64,000 nucleotides of DNA from Maribellus comscasis (GCF_009762775.1 NZ_CP046401.1:3782001-3846000); one strand, 5' to 3'. Positions 43,722 through 53,082 are shown, numbered from the stretch's first letter. Translations and numbers: made by a program. The notes: generated by a model from the letters alone, not told the origin.

Positions 43722-44523
43722 TGTAAAGTTTGTTGTATGCTGCTTTGTTATGGTTTTTAGCGGCTTTTGCCGAACCCCAGATATTGCCTGAATAAAAACC
43801 AAAAGAAATTGATCCAAAAATCCATCCTGTTGCACTTTTAACTCCTTTCTTTTTAAATCCCTGGTAGGAAAGCCATGCGTTTGTGGATACAAAAAGCAAA
43901 GACATTACTGCATCTCCCCAGTATCCGGAATAGGCTTTCCCGCTTCCGGGAATTATTGCCGACATTGAAGCTGCCACAAACGGGCTTTTCTCCTTCATCA
44001 TTTGAATATCAAGTGCATTCGAAAAAATATCAGGAAAATTGTTGTTTAAAATATCGGCATTGCTGGCAGTAAAAGAAATCAGAGCGTCTTTTTTTTCGGA
44101 AAAGATATAATGCCCCAATTGATAGAAAGCTCTGTCAGTTGCATTGAGCGACGAAAGAGCTTCCGCGAACAAAGGTTGTTCGTAACAGCAGTTACATGTT
44201 AATGTCAGTTTTAAATATTCTGAGGCAACCTGAGAATTCCCAAAAAAACGGTTGACTTTTAATGTTTCAAGTGTTTGAAACGAATTCTGACAATTGTTCC
44301 CGAGGCGGTAAGCGGTTAAAAGTTCAGGATAAACAGTTACATCCTCAGGTGTTATACTCAAAATTCGCTCATATTCGCTGGCCGCCAAATCGTATTGGCG
44401 TGTATCCTGCAGATAAGCGGCAAATTTTCTCAGATTTTCGGTATTGAAAAGGTTTTGCGTATTTCCAACATGAAAAAAAAGAATAAAGCAGAGAAGGAGT
44501 GTCGTTTTAGTTAAGCGGATCAT
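43687..44523 (-). CDS. TPR protein with C-terminal two-helix membrane domain (paralogous design)
   Basis: A 278-residue exported protein with signal peptide MIRLTKTTLLLCFILFFHVGNTQ, helical repeats (AAYLQDTRQYDLAASEYERILSI), a double-Cys segment CNCCYEQP, and a C-terminal part SAIIPGSGKAYSGYWGDAVMSLL with two helices. It repeats the plan of the next gene: TPR then PGxGxxYxG then membrane. Low sequence identity suggests an old duplication. It overlaps the YidD-like gene by 17 bases. The start at ATG 44523 is chosen over one 12 codons upstream because it begins the signal peptide. Function unknown. Confidence 0.8.
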   Translation of the reverse strand: MIRLTKTTLLLCFILFFHVGNTQNLFNTENLRKFAAYLQDTRQYDLAASEYERILSITPEDVTVYPELLTAYRLGNNCQNSFQTLETLKVNRFFGNSQVASEYLKLTLTCNCCYEQPLFAEALSSLNATDRAFYQLGHYIFSEKKDALISFTASNADILNNNFPDIFSNALDIQMMKEKSPFVAASMSAIIPGSGKAYSGYWGDAVMSLLFVSTNAWLSYQGFKKKGVKSATGWIFGSISFGFYSGNIWGSAKAAKNHNKAAYNKLYNEAKNNYYKRF

Positions 44524-44926
44524 AAAATCGTTGTTTCTCGGGGTTATAAATATACTCATTTGCTTTAACTAAACGATGGCACCTGGAAAGCCGGTCAAAT
44601 GTATAAAGCGTCCCCAGTAATAATCCTTTTTGCTGAAATGCTTCAACAGAATATACCGAGCATGAAGGGTAGAAAACACAACTGGGGTTATCCTGCGATG
44701 AAAAAAAAGCTTTGTAAGTATTAAATCCGGTTGCCAGAATAAACTCCAGTTCATTTTTTTGTTTATCGCCGGTTGAAGAATATTTAGGTATCACATGTTC
44801 GCCCGCTTCAAAAAGTCCCTCTAAATTTTTAAAACCGTAGGGGTCGTTATTTTGCGCGTTTAATTTTCCTGCAAGTAACAGAAAGACAAACAGCAGCAGT
44901 ATCAGAATATTTCCTACTTTACTCAT
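44507..44926 (-). CDS. YidD-like protein with an N-terminal export signal
   Basis: The C-terminal half (about residues 60-139) is the YidD domain, a small conserved module linked to membrane protein insertion by YidC. CVFYPSCSVYSVEAFQQKG is its Cys-rich core (family CRFxPTCSxYxxEA) and RLSRCHRLVKAN its second part. Standard YidD is about 70-90 residues and cytoplasmic; this one is 139, with a signal peptide or membrane anchor (SKVGNILILLLFVFLLLAG) and a 35-residue linker, so the domain probably faces the periplasm. The ATG at 44926 is used. The start overlaps the LolA-like gene by eight bases. Confidence 0.88.
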   Translation of the reverse strand: MSKVGNILILLLFVFLLLAGKLNAQNNDPYGFKNLEGLFEAGEHVIPKYSSTGDKQKNELEFILATGFNTYKAFFSSQDNPSCVFYPSCSVYSVEAFQQKGLLLGTLYTFDRLSRCHRLVKANEYIYNPEKQRFYDPLN

Positions 44927-45608
44927 GTTCCAGTTCATAATGGTACTCCGAGTCATTTTCAGTGTCGTTTAAAACAATGTTTTTAAATTCCATAACCTGG
45001 TAATTCTCCTGCCGGTTTTCTTCATAAAAAATCTGAATTATTGTGCCAGGAAATTCAAAACCATCAATTTTAATATAGTCTTTAAAAAACTGACGGTTAA
45101 TTATCTGATTATTTTTGCCCATTATTACTACACTGTGAAGTTGGTTCCCTTTTTTAGCCAGGGCAATATTACTAATCATTTTTTGAATTTGCATGGGTAT
45201 TTTCCAGTACGAAATTACCAAATCACCTTTTTTCTCCACTTTGTCAACTGCAAAATTTGCTTCTTTTAAACCAAAGTATTCAAGGCTTGAATTCAGGGCA
45301 AGATGAAATACTGTAAATTCATTTACAGATGGAATTTCTTCTGTAAAATAAATTTTATCTGATTTGATTTTATAAATTCTGGAATCCTGTACTACCCATT
45401 TTTCTTTTGAAGGAAACGAAATGTCATAAATCAGTTCCTTGGTATATTTATCGTAATATATCGTTCCTTTTGTCAGGTTTGCCTGACCTTCTGCCCTTTT
45501 TATTTTGATGGTGAAGTCGGCATGCATTCTGTAATAATCCTGAGCTGATGCGTTCAGGCCTGCAATAAAAAAAGCCAGGAACAAAAGTCTGTTTATATAT
45601 CGAATCAT
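44919..45608 (-). CDS. LolA-like outer-membrane lipoprotein carrier fold protein
   Basis: A 229-residue exported protein (signal peptide MIRYINRLLFLAFFIAGLNASAQ). The mature part looks like a LolA-type half-barrel: repeated strands such as HADFTIKIKRAEGQANLTKGTIYYDK, TKELIYDISFPSKEKWVVQDSRIYKI, then a C-terminal strand region with QIINRQFFKDYIKIDGFEFPG. I call the fold, not the carrier function: the region that binds the lipoprotein acyl chain cannot be confirmed. It is the first gene of the five-gene cassette, read from just after a terminator at 45617-45649. Confidence 0.65.
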   Translation of the reverse strand: MIRYINRLLFLAFFIAGLNASAQDYYRMHADFTIKIKRAEGQANLTKGTIYYDKYTKELIYDISFPSKEKWVVQDSRIYKIKSDKIYFTEEIPSVNEFTVFHLALNSSLEYFGLKEANFAVDKVEKKGDLVISYWKIPMQIQKMISNIALAKKGNQLHSVVIMGKNNQIINRQFFKDYIKIDGFEFPGTIIQIFYEENRQENYQVMEFKNIVLNDTENDSEYHYELEHE

Positions 45609-45616
45609 AATCAGAT

Positions 45617-45649
45617 AAAAAGGCTGCTTAAAAAATTAAACAGCCTTTT
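45617..45649 (-). terminator. Terminator between the 45.7-kb gene and the LolA-like cassette
   Basis: On the minus strand AAAAGGCTG (45649-45641) pairs with CAGCCTTTTT (45626-45617), with a T run in the right arm. It closes the gene at 45673-46161 and lies just before the start of the LolA-like gene, so that cassette needs its own promoter or readthrough. Confidence 0.75.
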
Positions 45650-45672
45650 GACTTTATTGTTACGAAATCGTT

Positions 45673-46161
45673 TTAATTTGACGACTCTACCGCTGCAAAT
45701 GCAATGACGTAAATAACAACGGAAACTGCTGTTCCTGCCAAACATCCCCACATGGCTTTTTTGGCTTCTTCTTTGTCATTGTCGGTGGCAATATAAACTA
45801 CCAGCAATCCGAGAATACCAAATACACATCCCCATAAAAATGATGGGATTCCGAGAGGAGGTTCTGAATCCTGACCCGACATTCCCATTGGAGAAGCAGT
45901 ACTTTCGATATTTGCAACAAGGTCGCTCTCTTGTTCCGAAAGCGACTCGAAAGTAGCATCTGTATTGCTTTCGAGATAAGTATCCAACTCATTTAATTCA
46001 CTTAAAGCATCGTTAAGTTCAGCTTCATCATAATTGAAAACCGACTCATCGAGTTCCGGAGTTGCGGTAGTTATATCTCTGGCGTAGATGCTGTAGTTTT
46101 GTGCAGAAAGCAGCGAAATAGCCAAAATTATACTCGCACTTTTGAGGATAAATTTTTTCAT
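45673..46161 (-). CDS. Hypothetical exported two-helix membrane protein
   Basis: A 162-residue protein with a signal peptide (MKKFILKSASIILAISLLSAQ), a long acidic, Ser/Thr/Glu-rich segment (about residues 35-105), and two C-terminal membrane helices each led by WGC: FLWGCVFGILGLLVVYIAT and MWGCLAGTAVSVVIYVIAFA, with a short charged loop (DNDKEEAKKA) between them. The pair of WGC motifs may mark a repeat. I do not recognise a family. A strong terminator follows its stop, so it is a single-gene transcript. Confidence 0.75.
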   Translation of the reverse strand: MKKFILKSASIILAISLLSAQNYSIYARDITTATPELDESVFNYDEAELNDALSELNELDTYLESNTDATFESLSEQESDLVANIESTASPMGMSGQDSEPPLGIPSFLWGCVFGILGLLVVYIATDNDKEEAKKAMWGCLAGTAVSVVIYVIAFAAVESSN

Positions 46162-46331
46162 TTCTGAAATTTTTTAGGTTAAAGATTGATTGTAATACGT
46201 TGTAAATGTAATAAAAGATTTCCTTCTGCGAGTTTATATTTAATATAAATTATATTCTGAAATGGGTTTTGTTTTGTTAACTGCTTTTTCTGTTTTTTCG
46301 AAAAATATATTTGAATATTTTTGTTGGCAAT

Positions 46332-47231
46332 ATGCAAAATATTCCGTTTCACATTATTTCCGGTTTTTTGGGGAGTGGGAAAACTACTCTTCTGAAACAG
46401 ATTATCGAAAAATATTCTGATAAGACTAAAATTGGAATTATCCAGAATGAATTTGCACCCGCAAATATAGATGGAGCCGGCCTCAGAAAAGATGGAAAAA
46501 GCATTCACCTTCTCGAAATAAAAAATGGTTCGGTTTTTTGTGTTTGTTTAATGGGGAGTTTTGTTCGTTCACTGGAGAAATTTGTCGATGAAGTTCAACC
46601 GGAAGCCGTAATAATAGAATCTTCCGGACTTTCGGATACTACCTCAGTTGCCGAAGTTGTATCTTCCGGTACTTTATCGGAGAAAATTTTTTTGGCATCC
46701 AACTGGTGTATTGTCGACGCCGTAAATTTTTCAAAAGTTGGATTGCAAAAACAACGGGTAGTCCACCAGCTGAGAATGGCGGATGTGGTTGTAATTAACA
46801 AAACCGATTTGATAAAAAACGGGACAGATGAATTAAAAAAGGAAATAAGGAGTATTAATCCGTTTGCTGAAATAAAAGAGGCCAGTTTTTGCAATGTCGA
46901 TTTTCAGTTAGGCGGGGCAGCTGCGGACAAATTGTATTTTTCAGATCAAAAAGCACTTGCCCGGCCTGATATTTCTTCCATGGTAATAAAAAGCAACAAA
47001 AAGGTGTCGGAACAGGCATTGTTGAGCTTTTTAAATGAATGGTCGCCCAAAGCTTTAAGAATAAAAGGGTTTGTTAATCTGAGTAATGATAAATCAGTTG
47101 CAGTTCAGTGTACCTTTGGTTCTGTGGAGTTGAAGTATATCGAAAATCTGTCGCAGCCTGGTGAGCTGATTGCTTTAACCACTGAGTTTTCCATACATGA
47201 ATGGAACAAAGCATTCAAAAAACTGAAATAG
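46332..47231 (+). CDS. CobW/G3E family GTPase with altered metal motif
   Basis: G3E GTPases insert metals or cofactors, or act as metallochaperones (CobW, YeiR, HypB, UreG relatives). Walker A GFLGSGKTTLL near residue 12, the metal region FCVCLMGSF near 65, the Walker B stretch AVIIESSGLSDT, and the NKTDL base-recognition motif near 157 are all present. The usual CxCC of CobW/ZNG-type proteins is FCVCL here, keeping CxC but losing the third Cys. The C-terminal domain is the CobW_C type. The 299-residue product starts at ATG 46332; TATTTTTG at 46316-46323 is a possible -7 box just upstream. The metal cannot be identified. Confidence 0.85.
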   Translation: MQNIPFHIISGFLGSGKTTLLKQIIEKYSDKTKIGIIQNEFAPANIDGAGLRKDGKSIHLLEIKNGSVFCVCLMGSFVRSLEKFVDEVQPEAVIIESSGLSDTTSVAEVVSSGTLSEKIFLASNWCIVDAVNFSKVGLQKQRVVHQLRMADVVVINKTDLIKNGTDELKKEIRSINPFAEIKEASFCNVDFQLGGAAADKLYFSDQKALARPDISSMVIKSNKKVSEQALLSFLNEWSPKALRIKGFVNLSNDKSVAVQCTFGSVELKYIENLSQPGELIALTTEFSIHEWNKAFKKLK

Positions 47232-47391
47232 GTCAAGCTAAGCTCTTCTCCTGCTTTATAAGTTCTGGTTTATAATCGGTGTTACGTAAAGTCCGGAATA
47301 CCGGATTTCTATTAAGCAAGATTCAAAAGTTAATAATGGATTAAATTCTTCGTAGAAACGATATAAATTAGCTAAATTTAGAGCTTCTCTT

Positions 47392-47422
47392 TTTGGGGGT
47401 AAAATCGGTTCATCTACTTTTG
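47392..47422 (+). promoter_or_regulatory. Promoter of the sdhCAB operon
   Basis: TTTG (47392-47395), 19 bases, then TACTTTTG (47415-47422) matches the Bacteroidota promoter at ideal spacing. Transcription would begin near 47429, about 41 bases before sdhC. Confidence 0.6.
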
Positions 47423-47469
47423 TGCCGTTTGAATTTTTTTGAATTAAACCAAAATTAAATAGAAAATCT

Positions 47470-48150
47470 ATGAGTAAGTTTTTAGCGGCGTCAATTGGAC
47501 GGAAGTTCCTGATGAGTATCACCGGGCTTTTCCTGGTTGCTTTTATCGCAGTTCACTTGACCTTGAATCTATTGCTGATCTTTGATGACAGCGGTGAGCT
47601 TTTTAATTTGGGTGCAAATTTTATGGCAACAAACCCGGCCATTAAAATAATGGAGCCCCTTTTAGGATTAGGTTTTTTAATCCACATTTTATGGTCATTT
47701 TATCTGGAGTTTCAAAACTGGAAAGCACGACCTGTAAAGTATGACAAAAAGAACATGAGCGGAGCCAGTAGTTGGGCGTCACGTAATATGCTCGTTTTGG
47801 GTGCTTTGGTTATGGTTTTCCTTATTATTCACATTATCAACTTTTTCTGGGTAATTAAGTTTGATCCCCACACCATGAGTACCATTGTTATTGGGGGTGA
47901 AGAAATGGAAGATACTTATACCCTTGTTGCCGATTTATTTAAAGGAAGTGTGGCCTATTGCTTCTTTTATATTTTGGGAGGTTTGCTTCTGGGATTCCAT
48001 CTTTCGCATGGATTCTGGTCGGCTTTTCAAACATTGGGATTAAACAATAAGTACTGGATGAAAAGATGGCAGGCTATTGGCTATGCGTACGCAATTATTG
48101 TTGCTATTGGCTTTGCTGCAATCCCGTTGTATTTTCTCGTTAAATTTTAA
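47470..48150 (+). CDS. sdhC: Succinate dehydrogenase/fumarate reductase cytochrome b subunit
   Basis: The membrane anchor of complex II, type B, binding two haems. The 226-residue protein has five membrane helices, starting [25 protein letters not shown]. Conserved His residues suited for haem are seen in [28 protein letters not shown] and [13 protein letters not shown], the last being the family's most conserved segment. It has a good promoter upstream and leads sdhA by 20 bases. It passes electrons to or from a quinone pool, most likely menaquinone in this phylum, which is inferred. Confidence 0.96.
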   Translation: MSKFLAASIGRKFLMSITGLFLVAFIAVHLTLNLLLIFDDSGELFNLGANFMATNPAIKIMEPLLGLGFLIHILWSFYLEFQNWKARPVKYDKKNMSGASSWASRNMLVLGALVMVFLIIHIINFFWVIKFDPHTMSTIVIGGEEMEDTYTLVADLFKGSVAYCFFYILGGLLLGFHLSHGFWSAFQTLGLNNKYWMKRWQAIGYAYAIIVAIGFAAIPLYFLVKF

Positions 48151-48157
48151 ATGTTAG

Positions 48158-48164
48158 AAAGGAG
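48158..48164 (+). promoter_or_regulatory. Strong Shine-Dalgarno deciding the sdhA start
   Basis: AAAGGAG lies six bases before the ATG at 48171 and favours that start over the TTG at 48165. Confidence 0.6.
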
Positions 48165-48170
48165 TTGATT

Positions 48171-50111
48171 ATGAGTATATTGAATTCAAAAATACCGGAA
48201 GGACCTTTGGCTGAAAAGTGGAGTAAGCACAAAGCAAATATAAAGGTGGTAAGTCCGGCGAATAAACGCAAGTTAGAAGTAATTGTTGTTGGAACAGGAC
48301 TTGGTGGCGCTTCCGCTGCTGCCTCTCTTGCTGAACTGGGTTATAATGTTAAGGCATTTTGTTATCAGGACAGCCCGCGTCGTGCACACTCGATTGCTGC
48401 ACAGGGTGGTATTAATGCTGCTAAAAACTATCAGAACGATAACGACTCGGTTTTCCGGTTATTCTATGATACAATTAAAGGAGGTGACTATCGTGCACGT
48501 GAAGCAAATGTGTATCGTTTGGCCGAAGTATCTCCTAATATTATCGACCAGTGTGTGGCACAAGGTGTACCGTTCGGTCGAGAATACGGCGGTTTGTTAG
48601 CCAACCGTTCCTTTGGTGGTGTGTTGGTTAGTCGTACGTTTTACGCACGCGGACAAACCGGACAGCAGTTGCTGCTGGGAGCTTATCAGGCTTTAAACCG
48701 CCAAATTTCAAAAGGGAATGTTGAAATGTACAGCCGCCACGAAATGCTGGATGTTGTAAAAATTGACGGAAAAGCACGTGGTATTATTGCCCGCGATTTG
48801 GTAAGCGGAGAAATTAAAAGATATGGAGCACACGCTGTAGTTGTAGCTACCGGCGGTTACGGAAACGTTTTCTTCTTGTCGACAAATGCAATGGGGAGTA
48901 ATGGTTCTGCGGCATGGCAATGTTACAAAAAAGGTGCTTTTATGGCGAATCCCTGTTTTGTGCAAATTCACCCGACTTGTATTCCGGTTCACGGCGATCA
49001 GCAATCAAAATTGACATTAATGTCTGAATCATTGCGTAACGATGGTCGTGTTTGGGTTCCAAAGAAAAAAGAAGATGCCGTAAAATTGCAGAAAGGCGAA
49101 ATTGGTCCGAATGATATTCCGGATGAAGATCGTGATTTTTACCTGGAAAGAAGATATCCATCTTACGGGAATCTTGTTCCGCGTGATGTTGCTTCACGTG
49201 CGGCTAAAGAACGTTGTGATGCCGGATTTGGAGTAAATGCGGAAGGAAAAGCAGTGTTCCTTGATTTTAAATACGCCATCGATCGTTTGGGGAAAGATGT
49301 AATTGCAGCCCGCTACGGAAATCTTTTCCAGATGTATGAAAAAATTACAGACGTAGATCCATATAAAAATCCGATGATGATTTACCCGGCTATCCACTAT
49401 TCAATGGGCGGAACCTGGGTAGACTATAACCTGATGACTTCTGTTCCGGGACTTTATTCCATTGGAGAAGCAAACTTCTCCGACCACGGTGCAAACCGTT
49501 TGGGTGCTTCAGCTTTGATGCAGGGATTGGCGGACGGTTATTTCGTTCTGCCTTATACGATTGGCGATTATTTGGCTGACGAAATAATGATACCAAAAAT
49601 CGATACCGACGCACCTGAATTTGAAGAAGCAGAAAAAGAAGTTACCGGCAGACTGGAAAAACTATATAACATTAAAGGTTCTAAATCGGTGGATTATTTC
49701 CATAAGAAATTAGGCCAGGTTATGTGGGATTATGTTGGAATGGCACGCAACGCCGAAGGCCTGAAAAAAGCCATTGAAATGATTAAGGAAATTCGGGAAG
49801 ACTTCTGGAAAGATGTTAAAGTTCCGGGAGATCTGGATAACCTTAATCCCGAATTGGAGAAAGCAGGCCGTGTTGCCGATTTTCTCGATATTGGAGAACT
49901 GATGGCTCGTGATGCACTCGACAGAAATGAATCGTGTGGTGGCCATTTCCGCGAAGAATCAGCAACCGAAGAAGGTGAAGCAAAACGTAACGATGAAAAA
50001 TTTACCTACGTCTCTTGCTGGGAATATAAAGGAGAAAGTGAAGAACCAACGCTGCATAAAGAAGATTTGGTATTTGAGAATGTTAAACTGACACAACGTT
50101 CTTACAAATAA
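48171..50111 (+). CDS. sdhA: Succinate dehydrogenase/fumarate reductase flavoprotein subunit
   Basis: The catalytic FAD subunit of complex [22 protein letters not shown] near residue 37 is the dinucleotide-binding motif; [14 protein letters not shown] near 73 holds the His that attaches FAD covalently; and [15 protein letters not shown] near 265 carries active-site residues. A second conserved block is [24 protein letters not shown]. The 646-residue length fits the Bacteroidetes/epsilon-type FrdA/SdhA. It works with sdhC and sdhB in the TCA cycle or in fumarate respiration; which direction cannot be read from the sequence. Confidence 0.97.
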   Translation: MSILNSKIPEGPLAEKWSKHKANIKVVSPANKRKLEVIVVGTGLGGASAAASLAELGYNVKAFCYQDSPRRAHSIAAQGGINAAKNYQNDNDSVFRLFYDTIKGGDYRAREANVYRLAEVSPNIIDQCVAQGVPFGREYGGLLANRSFGGVLVSRTFYARGQTGQQLLLGAYQALNRQISKGNVEMYSRHEMLDVVKIDGKARGIIARDLVSGEIKRYGAHAVVVATGGYGNVFFLSTNAMGSNGSAAWQCYKKGAFMANPCFVQIHPTCIPVHGDQQSKLTLMSESLRNDGRVWVPKKKEDAVKLQKGEIGPNDIPDEDRDFYLERRYPSYGNLVPRDVASRAAKERCDAGFGVNAEGKAVFLDFKYAIDRLGKDVIAARYGNLFQMYEKITDVDPYKNPMMIYPAIHYSMGGTWVDYNLMTSVPGLYSIGEANFSDHGANRLGASALMQGLADGYFVLPYTIGDYLADEIMIPKIDTDAPEFEEAEKEVTGRLEKLYNIKGSKSVDYFHKKLGQVMWDYVGMARNAEGLKKAIEMIKEIREDFWKDVKVPGDLDNLNPELEKAGRVADFLDIGELMARDALDRNESCGGHFREESATEEGEAKRNDEKFTYVSCWEYKGESEEPTLHKEDLVFENVKLTQRSYK

Positions 50112-50148
50112 TCAATCGAAAATTTATAAATCATAAATCTTTAAGATT

Positions 50149-50910
50149 ATGGCTGATAAAATTCTGAAAAAACTAAATATAAAAGTCTGGCGGCAGAAGA
50201 ATGCTTCCAGTAAAGGTAAATTCGAAACCTACACAATTGAGAATATTTCTACCGGATCTTCTTTTCTTGAAATGATGGACATTTTAAATAATGAACTGAT
50301 TGAAAAAGGGATTGATCCAATTGCTTTCGATCACGACTGCCGCGAAGGTATTTGCGGAACTTGTAGTCTCTACATTAATGGTCGTCCACACGGACCGGAT
50401 ACTGAAGTTACGACTTGCCAGTTACACATGCGCAAATTTAATGAAGGGGAAACCATTACTGTTGAACCATGGCGTGCAGCAGCCTTTCCTGTCATCAAAG
50501 ATCTCATTGTAGACAGAACTGCATTTGAAAAAATACTACAGGCCGGTGGATTTGTTTCGGTAAATACCGGAGGCGTACCTGATGCAAATACAATTCCTGT
50601 TGCATATGAAGATGCTGAAGAATCAATGGATGCAGCTGCTTGTATTGGTTGTGGTGCCTGTGTGGCTGCATGTAAAAATTCATCTGCAATGCTGTTTGTT
50701 TCAGCTAAAGTTTCGCACCTGGCAAAATTGCCGCAAGGACAGGTTGAAGCTAAAAAGCGTGCCCGGAATATGGTTGCCAAAATGGATGAACTTGGTTTTG
50801 GCGGATGTACAAACACCGGCGCCTGTGAGGTAGAATGTCCCAAAAGTATTTCCATAACAAACATAGCACGTTTGAACAGGGAATATTTAGTATCGCGCTT
50901 AAGCAGGTAA
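50149..50910 (+). CDS. sdhB: Succinate dehydrogenase/fumarate reductase iron-sulfur subunit
   Basis: Carries electrons from the flavin to the membrane quinone site. Cluster ligands are complete: [2Fe-2S] in [15 protein letters not shown] near residue 64, [4Fe-4S] in [15 protein letters not shown] near 164, and the third cluster in [15 protein letters not shown] near 220. The last has CTNTGAC rather than the common CxxxxxCP spacing pattern of proteobacteria, as seen in type B complexes. The 253-residue length is normal. It is the last gene of the operon, followed by a strong terminator. Confidence 0.97.
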   Translation: MADKILKKLNIKVWRQKNASSKGKFETYTIENISTGSSFLEMMDILNNELIEKGIDPIAFDHDCREGICGTCSLYINGRPHGPDTEVTTCQLHMRKFNEGETITVEPWRAAAFPVIKDLIVDRTAFEKILQAGGFVSVNTGGVPDANTIPVAYEDAEESMDAAACIGCGACVAACKNSSAMLFVSAKVSHLAKLPQGQVEAKKRARNMVAKMDELGFGGCTNTGACEVECPKSISITNIARLNREYLVSRLSR

Positions 50911-50932
50911 TATTAGTTGCAAAAAGAATAGG

Positions 50933-50964
50933 AAAAGCCTTTTCAGAAATGAGAAGGCTTTTTT
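50933..50964 (+). terminator. Terminator of the sdhCAB operon
   Basis: AAGCCTTTTC (50935-50944) pairs with GAGAAGGCTT (50951-50960), loop AGAAAT, followed by a T run. Confidence 0.85.
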
Positions 50965-51053
50965 AATTCACAACCGGCTGTGCATAAATCGGGCTGCGAA
51001 CGGCTGAAAAATACTCTCCTGTTTGTTAACTTCGCTTAAAGTATTTGAAGATT

Positions 51054-51794
51054 ATGCCATACAGAAGATTACCAACTACAGATAAAGCCCGAATAAGGGC
51101 TATGGAGTCTGCCCTTAAACTGGCAGATAAAACAAGTAAGGAACGATTAGCCTTCTCCAGTTATACCTACCAGCAGTTAAAACAGGTAAAAGTAACGTTT
51201 GAAAGTACACTGTTGCAATATGATTCCGACCTTCAGAAACAAATGAAAAAGCAAAAGGAATACAAAGCCTTGATGGAAAAAGCAACAATGTACATTTCTC
51301 ACTTTGTTCAGGCATTATATATGACTGTTGAACGTGAAGAAATTAAAACAGAAGCGCTTGGCTTTTACGAACTGGATTCGCTAAATGGTAAACTTCCGCC
51401 TTTAAATACTGAAACAGAAATTATAGAGTGGGGCGAAAAAGTAATTAACGGGGAACAGAAAAGAATTCAACACGGGGGAAGCCCAATTTACAGCCCTTCT
51501 ATTGCCATGGTAAAAATAAAGTTACAAGACTTTAAAGACATTGCCATTTTTATGCAAAACATGAGAAAGATATGTAATCGCTCGTTTGAACGGATGAAAG
51601 ATGTTCGAATCTCAACCAATGATTTTATCAGTAAGTTGTGGAACGAAATTGAGGAACATGTAAATTCCGATTCACCAAAACATAAACGCCAGCAAGCGCA
51701 GGAATATGGAATTGTTTATGTTTTCAGAAGAAAGGAAAAGAAAAAACTCAGAGCGGTTGATTTGCAGGTTGATTTGCTATTCGAATACGCTTAA
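51054..51794 (+). CDS. Conserved hypothetical protein
   Basis: A 246-residue cytoplasmic protein, largely alpha-helical and Lys/Glu/Gln-rich in its first half (ALKLADKTSKERLAFSSYTYQ), with a middle segment YISHFVQALYMTVEREEIK and a basic C-terminus with GIVYVFRRKEKKKLRAVD. No signal peptide, membrane helix or catalytic motif is visible. I do not recognise a family, though the conserved character and normal codon use suggest a real gene. The ATG at 51054 is used; an in-frame TTG three codons upstream is less likely. Confidence 0.75.
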   Translation: MPYRRLPTTDKARIRAMESALKLADKTSKERLAFSSYTYQQLKQVKVTFESTLLQYDSDLQKQMKKQKEYKALMEKATMYISHFVQALYMTVEREEIKTEALGFYELDSLNGKLPPLNTETEIIEWGEKVINGEQKRIQHGGSPIYSPSIAMVKIKLQDFKDIAIFMQNMRKICNRSFERMKDVRISTNDFISKLWNEIEEHVNSDSPKHKRQQAQEYGIVYVFRRKEKKKLRAVDLQVDLLFEYA

Positions 51795-51846
51795 ACGCTC
51801 TTTTAAACAAGAGTAGTAAAAAATAATAGACAAAAAGAAAATTTGT

Positions 51847-53082
51847 TCAGGCCTTTCTTTTTCTTTTGAATTTAAGTTTAAAACTTTTGGGCGTTTTCTT
51901 TTTCATCAGTGGCTTAGATGCTGTTATACAATGAATTCCACCGCCTCTGGCATTCAAACTTCCGGTATTAATAAATATAATTTCTTTTTCGGGGAAGTGC
52001 TTTTGAAACGTCCGCGCTATAAATTCTTCTTTTTTGCGTGTTGTGAGTGTAGTGTCAATATCCTGGTAACCAGGTATTATTACAGTGTGATTTGTAATTA
52101 AAAAATTCATGTAACTGGTTACTTCTGTTCTGTAATCATTTGTGTCGGCCGAACTATTAAATGGCCGGATAACAATTGGTGCATAGGGCATCGGAATTAT
52201 TTCAAAAGGTTTTCCGTCCTGATCGCCGGCATTTTTTAAAATCCAGTAGTTTTCCTGTAGCCGCTTTTGTGCCTCCGCGAGTATTTTACTATTCCCGATT
52301 TCAGAGTCGGTCAAATAGCTTATCATAATCTTGCCGGGTGAAATAAATCTGCAAAACTCGTCAATATGATGATTGCTTCCGGTGGGAAATATATTGTCAT
52401 CAATCGGACCATAGTCAGGAAGCTCATCCTGAGGAATTCCCTTATTTAACCAAATTATTTTCTTTAGATTAAATTGTTTTTTTAATTGTTTTTCAATTTC
52501 TTTTTTGCTCCCCTTTAAATCTTTGTTTACCGACTTTTCGTGTGAAAATACAAATATCCCCGTTCCCTTGCCATTAAATTCTCTTGTGCCACCAAGCGAA
52601 TAAAAATTGCTTCTGACAATAGGTAACTTATCCTGTTGAGCCAAAAATTCAGAAATGTTAACCCTGGGATCCCAATAAAGAGTTTTTACCATTTTTAACC
52701 TGTTTTTATTTTTCAGATAAACAGGTGAATAATCGCGAATCCATGAATTCCCGGGTTTATTTGCCATTGGAATAAGATTGAGGTTTTCAATCTTGCCTCC
52801 CCTCGAAGAAATTTGTGATTTTATTTTTATTTCTTCATCAGTGGTATTGCCTGAAAAGATGGTAATACTTTCAAAAGGTGAAATCTTAGCTGCAATATCT
52901 GCAATAACCGACGAGTCTTCGTCATTCCAAACGAGATAAATGGTTTCAACTGTATCAAAATCTGCTGTGGCGTAAAAATCGGAATCATCACAAAATTTGA
53001 TGATTAAGAACAGGAATACAACAGCAGCAAAAGCCAATACTACTGCCGGCACGAATCTTCGCAATCTATAAAATAGGTTCAT
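51847..53082 (-). CDS. Membrane-anchored agmatine deiminase-like protein
   Basis: A 411-residue protein of the peptidyl-arginine/agmatine deiminase (guanidino-modifying) superfamily. Catalytic residues are placed by pattern: Asp in WIRDYSPVYLKN, the His/Asp pair in NHHIDEFCRF, and the nucleophilic Cys in GGGIHCIT near the C-terminus. GGTREFNGKGTGIFVFSHEKS is another family segment. Unlike cytoplasmic agmatine deiminase it starts with a hydrophobic helix (VVLAFAAVVFLFLIIKF), so it is exported or anchored in the inner membrane facing the periplasm. It may deiminate peptidyl or free arginine derivatives. The substrate is open. Confidence 0.85.
   Translation of the reverse strand: MNLFYRLRRFVPAVVLAFAAVVFLFLIIKFCDDSDFYATADFDTVETIYLVWNDEDSSVIADIAAKISPFESITIFSGNTTDEEIKIKSQISSRGGKIENLNLIPMANKPGNSWIRDYSPVYLKNKNRLKMVKTLYWDPRVNISEFLAQQDKLPIVRSNFYSLGGTREFNGKGTGIFVFSHEKSVNKDLKGSKKEIEKQLKKQFNLKKIIWLNKGIPQDELPDYGPIDDNIFPTGSNHHIDEFCRFISPGKIMISYLTDSEIGNSKILAEAQKRLQENYWILKNAGDQDGKPFEIIPMPYAPIVIRPFNSSADTNDYRTEVTSYMNFLITNHTVIIPGYQDIDTTLTTRKKEEFIARTFQKHFPEKEIIFINTGSLNARGGGIHCITASKPLMKKKTPKSFKLKFKRKRKA

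Noticed and set aside
43722..43892. Upstream extension of the TPR gene at 42867-43721
   Set aside because: It lies inside the coding sequence of the adjacent gene and would bury the clear signal peptide at 43721.
47256..47522. An 88-codon minus-strand frame before sdhC
   Set aside because: It overlaps the sdh promoter and the start of sdhC, with no supporting motif.
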